21,045 nucleotides of DNA from Enterocloster bolteae (lineage in GTDB: Bacteria; Bacillota_A; Clostridia; Lachnospirales; Lachnospiraceae). The stretch lies in contig JAETTS010000005.1 of the NCBI GenBank assembly GCA_021769025.1, forward strand, positions 1-21,045. The letters run 5' to 3'. The notes beneath the pieces were generated by a model that ran no database searches, was not told where the DNA came from, and saw only the letters and a list, made by a program, of their open reading frames with translations. How positions within the stretch are numbered: position 1 is the stretch's first letter; each line of letters opens with the position of its first letter. Shown one piece after another: positions 14,962-21,045 of the stretch. The position numbers and the translations under genes are program-made.

Positions 14962-15999
14962 ATGGAACTGGATGAGCGAAAGGTGACGATTTTAAAAGCC
15001 ATCATTAAGAATTATATGGATACCGGGGAGCCAGTAGGTTCCAGAACGATTTCCAAATATATCGATTCCAAGTGGAGTTCCGCCACCATTCGCAATGAGA
15101 TGTCTGATCTGGAGGAGATGGGGTATATTGTACAGCCCCATACTTCTGCTGGCAGGATTCCTTCTGATAAGGGCTACCGCTTTTACGTAGACCAGATCAT
15201 GCAGGAGAAGGAGCAGGAAGTAACAGAGATGCAGGAGCTGATGATAAAACGGGTGGACCGGGTGGAGCTGGTGTTGAAAAAGCTGGCGAAGCTTCTGGCC
15301 CATGACACCAATTATGCGGCTCTGATCAGCGGACCTCAGTATCACCGGAACAAATTGAAATTCATCCAGCTGTCCAAAGTTGATATGGGAAAGCTTTTGA
15401 TCGTAACGGTGGTGGAAGGCAATCTGATCAAGAATTCTATTGTGAAGATCCAGGAGGATATCCAGGATGACGAGCTTCTGAACCTGAATATTCTGCTCAA
15501 CAGCAATCTCAATGGTCTGACCATAGAGGAGATTAACTTAAATGTGATCAGTAAGATGAAGCAGCAGGCCGGGACACACAGCCAGGTAGTGGATTTGGTG
15601 CTGAATGAGGTGGCAGAAGCGATCAAGGCAGATGAAGATGACCTGCAGATCTATACCAGCGGTGCCACCAACATTTTCAAGTATCCGGAGTTAAGCGATA
15701 ACCAGAAAGCCAGCGAACTGTTAAGCACGCTGGAGCATACGGAGACGTTGCAGGAACTGGTCAACGGAGTGAATGAGACGGAAAGCGAGAACGGAATCCA
15801 GGTATACATCGGAGAGGAGTCGCCGGTTAAGGCGATGAGAGACTGCAGTGTGGTGACAGCCAACTATGAGTTAGGTGAGGGAATCCGGGGAACCATCGGA
15901 ATCATAGGCCCTAAGCGGATGGATTACAAAAAGGTGCTGAACACCCTGCGGACGCTGATGACGCAGCTGGATGCCACCTTTAAAAATGAAGAAAGGTAG
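14962..15999 (+). CDS. hrcA: Heat-inducible transcription repressor HrcA
   Basis: 345 residues from ATG 14962. This start is preferred because AAAGG lies about nine bases upstream and it yields MELDERKVTILKAII; ATG 14953 would touch that site and add only three residues. The N-terminal winged-helix domain shows GEPVGSRTISKY and SATIRNEMSDLEEMGYIVQPHTSAGRIPSDKGYRFYVD (about residues 22-76), the most conserved part of the family. The rest is the GAF-like and dimerisation part, ending in GTIGIIGPKRMDY. HrcA binds CIRCE; its activity is tuned by GroEL in Firmicutes. The CIRCE site directly upstream shows autoregulation. grpE follows after eight bases. Confidence 0.97.
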   Translation: MELDERKVTILKAIIKNYMDTGEPVGSRTISKYIDSKWSSATIRNEMSDLEEMGYIVQPHTSAGRIPSDKGYRFYVDQIMQEKEQEVTEMQELMIKRVDRVELVLKKLAKLLAHDTNYAALISGPQYHRNKLKFIQLSKVDMGKLLIVTVVEGNLIKNSIVKIQEDIQDDELLNLNILLNSNLNGLTIEEINLNVISKMKQQAGTHSQVVDLVLNEVAEAIKADEDDLQIYTSGATNIFKYPELSDNQKASELLSTLEHTETLQELVNGVNETESENGIQVYIGEESPVKAMRDCSVVTANYELGEGIRGTIGIIGPKRMDYKKVLNTLRTLMTQLDATFKNEER

Positions 16000-16007
16000 A
16001 GAGAGCA

Positions 16008-16760
16008 GTGAGTGAAGAAAACAGGAAAGAACGTGTGATGGAAGAGGCAGAAGAACTTGTCAATGAAGCCGCACAGGAAAACCAGAATATAGATGCCAAG
16101 GACATAAAAGAAGGCGGCGCAGACGGTTTTAAAGAATCGGTAAACGGACAGCCCAAGGATAGCAAGGCAGAAGGCCAGGAAGGCTTCCAAGAGGAAGAGA
16201 CAGCTGATACAGAACATGCCGAAGTAAAAGATCAGACCGGTGATGCCAGGGAGGATGGCAAAAAAGAAGACGCCTCCGGCACGGAAAAGAGAGGTTTTTT
16301 CGGCAAGAAGAAAGAGAAGAAGGATCCCAAGGATGCCCAGATTGAGGAAGTGAATGACAGAGTCCGCAGAACTATGGCGGAATTTGATAATTTTAGGAAG
16401 CGGACGGAAAAAGAAAAGTCCGCTATGTTTGAGATCGGCGCGAAGGATATCATAGAGAGAATCCTGCCGGTGATCGACAATTTTGAACGAGGCTTAGCCT
16501 CCGTGCCGGAGGATGCGAAGGGCAGTGCCTTTGCCGAGGGTATGGAGATGATATATAAGCAGCTTTTGAAGAACCTGGAGGAAGCTGGCGTGAAGCCAAT
16601 CCAGGCGGCAGGCCAGCCCTTTGATCCCAACTTCCACAATGCGGTGATGCACATTGAGGATGAGAATCTGGGAGAGAATGTGGTAGCTGTGGAACTTCAA
16701 AAGGGGTATATGTACCGCGACAGCGTTGTAAGGCATAGCATGGTACAAGTGGCAAATTAA
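16008..16760 (+). CDS. grpE: GrpE nucleotide exchange factor, long acidic N-terminus
   Basis: 250 residues, longer than the usual 180-210. GrpE opens the DnaK nucleotide site to release ADP. The conserved core starts near residue 113 with the coiled-coil VNDRVRRTMAEFDNFRKRTEKEK region, then IIERILPVIDNFERGL, and the C-terminal beta domain with FDPNFHNAVMH and GYMYRDSVVRHSMVQV. The first 110 residues are Glu/Asp/Lys-rich, low in hydrophobics and probably disordered, with a GFFGKKKEKKDPKD basic patch just before the coil. GTG 16008 is the likely start; AAAGG and GAGAG inside the hrcA end give a mediocre ribosome binding site, and an in-frame ATG 16038 would shorten the tail by ten residues. Second gene of the CIRCE-controlled operon. 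Confidence 0.95.
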   Translation: MSEENRKERVMEEAEELVNEAAQENQNIDAKDIKEGGADGFKESVNGQPKDSKAEGQEGFQEEETADTEHAEVKDQTGDAREDGKKEDASGTEKRGFFGKKKEKKDPKDAQIEEVNDRVRRTMAEFDNFRKRTEKEKSAMFEIGAKDIIERILPVIDNFERGLASVPEDAKGSAFAEGMEMIYKQLLKNLEEAGVKPIQAAGQPFDPNFHNAVMHIEDENLGENVVAVELQKGYMYRDSVVRHSMVQVAN

Positions 16761-16800
16761 GGATTTCACTGCAAGATTTCTAAGTTCTATCTAAATATAG

Positions 16801-18672
<1,872 letters not shown>

Positions 18673-18740
18673 ACAGACACAGCTTATATGGGGACTGGTG
18701 CAAGATGAATGTTTTTTCTGTCACAAGATTTCATTTTGCG

Positions 18741-18809
18741 GCAGCCCCTTGTGGCGCATAAAGTAGCAGCTGCGAAGAGATCCGGACGACCGGTGACCAA
18801 AGGGGCTGC
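18741..18809 (+). other. Structured spacer between dnaK and dnaJ
   Basis: GCAGCCCCTT (18741-18750) pairs perfectly with AAGGGGCTGC (18800-18809). Inside, CGCA/TGCG (18755-18758 and 18771-18774) and CCGG/CCGG (18782-18785 and 18790-18793) allow a three-way junction. No T-run follows, so it is not a terminator. It may be a processing or stability element setting the dnaK to dnaJ ratio (inference). Confidence 0.6.
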
Positions 18810-18834
18810 TATAACTTAGGAAAGGTAGACCGAA

Positions 18835-20001
18835 ATGGCAGAAAGCAAGAGAGATTACTATGAAGTCCTGGGGGTTCCCAAGACGGCGGATGACGCCGCC
18901 CTGAAGAAGGCCTACAGGTCTTTGGCAAAGAAATATCATCCGGATGCGAACCCAGGAGATGTGGAAGCAGAAAAAAAGTTCAAGGAGGCCTCGGAAGCTT
19001 ATGCTGTATTGAGTGATCCGGAAAAGAGAAGACAGTATGACCAGTTTGGCCATGCTGCTTTTGACGGTGGCGCAGGCGGAGGTGGCTTTGGAGGCTTCGG
19101 CGGTTTCGGCGGCTTTGACGGAGCCGACATGGGTGATATTTTTGGTGATATCTTTGGAGATTTCTTCGGAGGAAGAAGTTCCAGAAGCAGTTCCCGGTAC
19201 AATGGCCCCATGCGGGGGGCCAATGTGCAGACCAGTGTCCGTCTAAGCTTTGAGGACGCGATCTTTGGATGCGAGAAAGAGATTGAGATTAATTATAAGG
19301 AAGAGTGTGCTTCCTGCCACGGAAGCGGGGCCAAAGCAGGCACTTCCAAGGAGACGTGTTCCAAATGTAACGGCAAGGGCAAGATCATGTACACCCAGCA
19401 GACCATGTTCGGAACGGTTCAGAATGTCCAGGGCTGTCCGGACTGTGGCGGAACAGGGCAGATTATCAAGGAGAAGTGTCCGGATTGCCGCGGAACCGGT
19501 TATATTACCAGAAGGAAGAAACTGAAGGTAACCATACCTGCTGGTATTGACGATGGTCAGAGCGTACGTATGGCAGGAGCCGGCGAGCCAGGAAGCAATG
19601 GTGGCGAGCGAGGGGACTTGCTGGTGGAAGCTGTCGTATCCAAGCATCCGATTTTTATCCGAAAAGAGATGAATATCTATTCCACCGTGCCGATTTCCTT
19701 TGCAAGAGCAGCCTTGGGAGGCCCAATTATCATTAAGACAGTGGATGGACAGGTGGAATATGAGGTGAAGGCAGGGACGCAGACAGATACCAGAGTACGG
19801 CTAAAGGGGAAAGGCGTTCCGTCACTGAGGAATAAGAACGTCCGAGGCGACCACTATGTGACCCTGGTGGTTCAGGTACCAGAACGGATGAATGAGGAGC
19901 AGAGGCAGGCTCTGCGCCGGTTTGACGAACTGATGACCGGAAAGATCTCCAAAGATGAGCCGGAAGAAGGCGGAAAGAAGAAGAAAGGGCTGTTTAAGTA
20001 A
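18835..20001 (+). CDS. dnaJ: Chaperone protein DnaJ (type I Hsp40)
   Basis: 388 residues. The J domain has the essential HPD (His35-Pro36-Asp37) that stimulates DnaK ATPase. A Gly/Phe-rich linker spans about 69-113, including repeated GGF and [13 protein letters not shown]. Four CxxCxGxG zinc repeats follow: Cys158/161, Cys175/178, Cys201/204 and Cys215/218, so both zinc sites are complete. The substrate-binding C-terminal domains follow, and the protein ends in a Lys-rich tail ([10 protein letters not shown]). AGGAAAGG about eight bases before ATG 18835 is the ribosome binding site. Last gene of the heat-shock operon; a terminator follows. In B. subtilis prmA comes next, which is not the case here. 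Confidence 0.98.
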   Translation: MAESKRDYYEVLGVPKTADDAALKKAYRSLAKKYHPDANPGDVEAEKKFKEASEAYAVLSDPEKRRQYDQFGHAAFDGGAGGGGFGGFGGFGGFDGADMGDIFGDIFGDFFGGRSSRSSSRYNGPMRGANVQTSVRLSFEDAIFGCEKEIEINYKEECASCHGSGAKAGTSKETCSKCNGKGKIMYTQQTMFGTVQNVQGCPDCGGTGQIIKEKCPDCRGTGYITRRKKLKVTIPAGIDDGQSVRMAGAGEPGSNGGERGDLLVEAVVSKHPIFIRKEMNIYSTVPISFARAALGGPIIIKTVDGQVEYEVKAGTQTDTRVRLKGKGVPSLRNKNVRGDHYVTLVVQVPERMNEEQRQALRRFDELMTGKISKDEPEEGGKKKKGLFK

Positions 20002-20029
20002 TTGTTTGGCCGGAAGGATATGTGGAAGG

Positions 20030-20075
20030 AAAGAATTGCTGTGGGCGATTGCGCTATGGCAGTTCTTTTCTTTTT
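20030..20075 (+). terminator. Intrinsic terminator of the hrcA-dnaJ operon
   Basis: AAAGAATTGC (20030-20039) pairs with GCAGTTCTTT (20059-20068), with one G-U pair, followed by a T-rich run TTTCTTTTT to 20075. Confidence 0.85.
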
Positions 20076-20108
20076 GTCAACCAGATGGACGAACCATGCC
20101 TTTTTCAA

Positions 20109-20137
20109 TTGCTTTTTTCCTACCTCTATTGTATAAT
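20109..20137 (+). promoter_or_regulatory. Promoter of the hemerythrin-domain gene
   Basis: TTGCTT (20109-20114), 17-base spacer, perfect TATAAT (20132-20137). Transcription near 20144 gives a leader of about 105 nt, showing the gene is independent of the heat-shock operon. Confidence 0.8.
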
Positions 20138-20162
20138 TACTCTCAGAAGAAAGAGGTACTTT

Positions 20163-20193
20163 TACGGCAGTTTGGTTTGTCCAGACTGCTGTG
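20163..20193 (+). other. 13-bp hairpin in the hemerythrin gene leader
   Basis: Arms 20163-20175 and 20181-20193 pair at all 13 positions, three of them G-U, around a 5-nt loop (TTTGT). No T-run follows. It lies about 20 nt after the predicted transcription start and 40 nt before the ribosome binding site AAAGGAGG (20234-20241). Confidence 0.6.
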
Positions 20194-20250
20194 TATTAGC
20201 ATGAGCAAATATTGCTTTAAAACATAACACGAAAAAGGAGGCTTTTATGT

Positions 20251-21045
20251 ATGGATAACCAGCTGGTATGGAAGAATGAGTTTAATTTAGGGATCAAGAT
20301 CATTGATGATGAACACCAAAAACTTTTTCAGATTATCAGTAAACTTTTCACCCTGGGAGGGGAAGAGACAAAAAGCAGACAGGCATGTCAGGAAGGGATT
20401 AAATATTTTAAGTCACATGCGCTGAAGCATTTTGAGGATGAAGAGAAGTATATGGAACTGATCGGCTATGAGGAGATCAGTATGCATAAGCGCTTACATA
20501 AGGAATTCAGGGAGAATACCCTTCCGGCATTGGAAAACGAATTAAAGCGGGAAGATTATTCTCCGTCTGCGGTTGAGCATTTTCTGGCTGTATGCGCCGG
20601 ATGGCTGATTGGCCATACCTTGACGGAGGATATGGCAATTGCAGGAGAGAAGAGCAGCAAGTGGGTTGATCTTTTGCCGGAGGAAGAGCTTGCCGCCATG
20701 GAAGCGGTGATCTTAAAACTGCTAAAGAATATGTTCCAGTTAAAGGCGCAAGTAATCAGCAGTGCCTATGGCGGAGAGAAATTTGGCAAGGGGGTCTATT
20801 ACCGCCTGGTTTACAGCAGGGAGCAAGATGATAAAAAGTGGGAGATTCTCCTGGTGTTTGAGGACAGTATTCTGATCAACACAGTGGGCAAGTTAATGGG
20901 AGTCAAATCGGACAAGCTTGATATCATGTTGATGAATGCAGTCCGGTATACGGCATGCCAATTTGTGAGACGTGTCATGGATCATTACCCGGCCATTCAG
21001 TCCTATGATATGACAGAGGAAAATCTCCTTACCTATGAACAGTTC
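20251..21045 (+). CDS. Bacteriohemerythrin-type protein with extra C-terminal domain (3' end outside window)
   Basis: 265 residues are visible and the frame is open to the window edge. ATG 20251 follows AAAGGAGG by nine bases. Residues 1-135 form a hemerythrin domain with all seven expected di-iron ligands by spacing: His22 (DDEHQ), His60 and Glu64 (HFEDEE), His79 and His83 (HKRLH), His122 and Asp127 (HTLTED). Such domains bind O2 reversibly and occur as free proteins or on chemotaxis receptors. From about 146 onward a second domain begins, with an EAVILKLLKNMF helix, a beta region (LVYSRE, EILLVFED) and a NTVGKLMG...NAVRYTACQF helix pair. I do not recognise it for certain; the layout recalls CheX-like phosphatase domains, which is only a guess. 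Likely soluble and cytoplasmic, as there is no signal peptide or membrane segment. Confidence 0.85.
   Translation, partial: MDNQLVWKNEFNLGIKIIDDEHQKLFQIISKLFTLGGEETKSRQACQEGIKYFKSHALKHFEDEEKYMELIGYEEISMHKRLHKEFRENTLPALENELKREDYSPSAVEHFLAVCAGWLIGHTLTEDMAIAGEKSSKWVDLLPEEELAAMEAVILKLLKNMFQLKAQVISSAYGGEKFGKGVYYRLVYSREQDDKKWEILLVFEDSILINTVGKLMGVKSDKLDIMLMNAVRYTACQFVRRVMDHYPAIQSYDMTEENLLTYEQF

Noticed and set aside
18706..18761. Short frame MNVFSVTRFH... between dnaK and dnaJ
   Set aside because: Eighteen codons, no good ribosome binding site, and it runs into the left arm of the structured spacer; better explained as non-coding.
18999..19223. Proline-rich minus-strand frame
   Set aside because: It is the antisense of the DnaJ Gly/Phe linker, where GGC/GGT repeats read as prolines; not a gene.

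Overview
The window looks like chromosomal core DNA from an endospore-forming Firmicute, most likely a Lachnospiraceae-type clostridium (inference). The evidence is the spore genes gpr and spoIIP, a CIRCE/HrcA heat-shock operon, AGGAGG-type ribosome binding sites, lipoprotein signals and moderate GC. From memory, the gene order comEC - holA - rpsT (opposite strand) - gpr - spoIIP - lepA - hemW - hrcA - grpE - dnaK - dnaJ matches the backbone known from Bacillus subtilis. Genes outside that backbone are the accessory part of the window. No rRNA, tRNA, CRISPR array, insertion sequence or phage gene was seen.

Layout. 1-5348 is a tight co-directional run: the 3' end of a DegV-family gene, a HAMP sensor histidine kinase, a lipoprotein with two GerMN domains, and comEC. 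5349-5570 is a gene-free leader with a good promoter and a long hairpin, followed by holA (DNA polymerase III delta) and a strong terminator. rpsT (S20) runs on the minus strand from its own consensus promoter and appears to start at TTG. The gpr and spoIIP spore genes follow, then lepA from its own promoter, with hemW two bases behind it. Between hemW and hrcA sit two convergent envelope genes that I do not recall from the B. subtilis arrangement: a (+) lipoprotein with an acidic linker and a (-) secreted 3D-domain protein. They meet over a hairpin-rich 215-bp spacer. The class I heat-shock operon hrcA-grpE-dnaK-dnaJ starts from a consensus promoter whose start point lies beside a perfect CIRCE operator, and ends in an intrinsic terminator. 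A bacteriohemerythrin-type gene with an extra C-terminal domain, with its own promoter and a hairpin leader, runs off the right edge.

How the genes work together. HrcA represses its own operon through CIRCE; GrpE and DnaJ are the nucleotide-exchange and J-domain partners of DnaK. LepA acts on ribosomes, S20 builds the 30S subunit, and HolA loads the sliding clamp. SpoIIP acts in engulfment and Gpr in germination. The kinase and GerMN lipoprotein are adjacent and probably translated from one mRNA.

The least explained signals are non-coding. A GTAACNGTTCAGATA intergenic repeat occurs in three copies, and its central base pair differs in each in a way that keeps pairing. There is a 16-bp-stem hairpin at the start of the holA leader, a branched structure between dnaK and dnaJ, and a 13-bp hairpin in the hemerythrin leader. 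I found no clear new multi-gene defence or mobile system.
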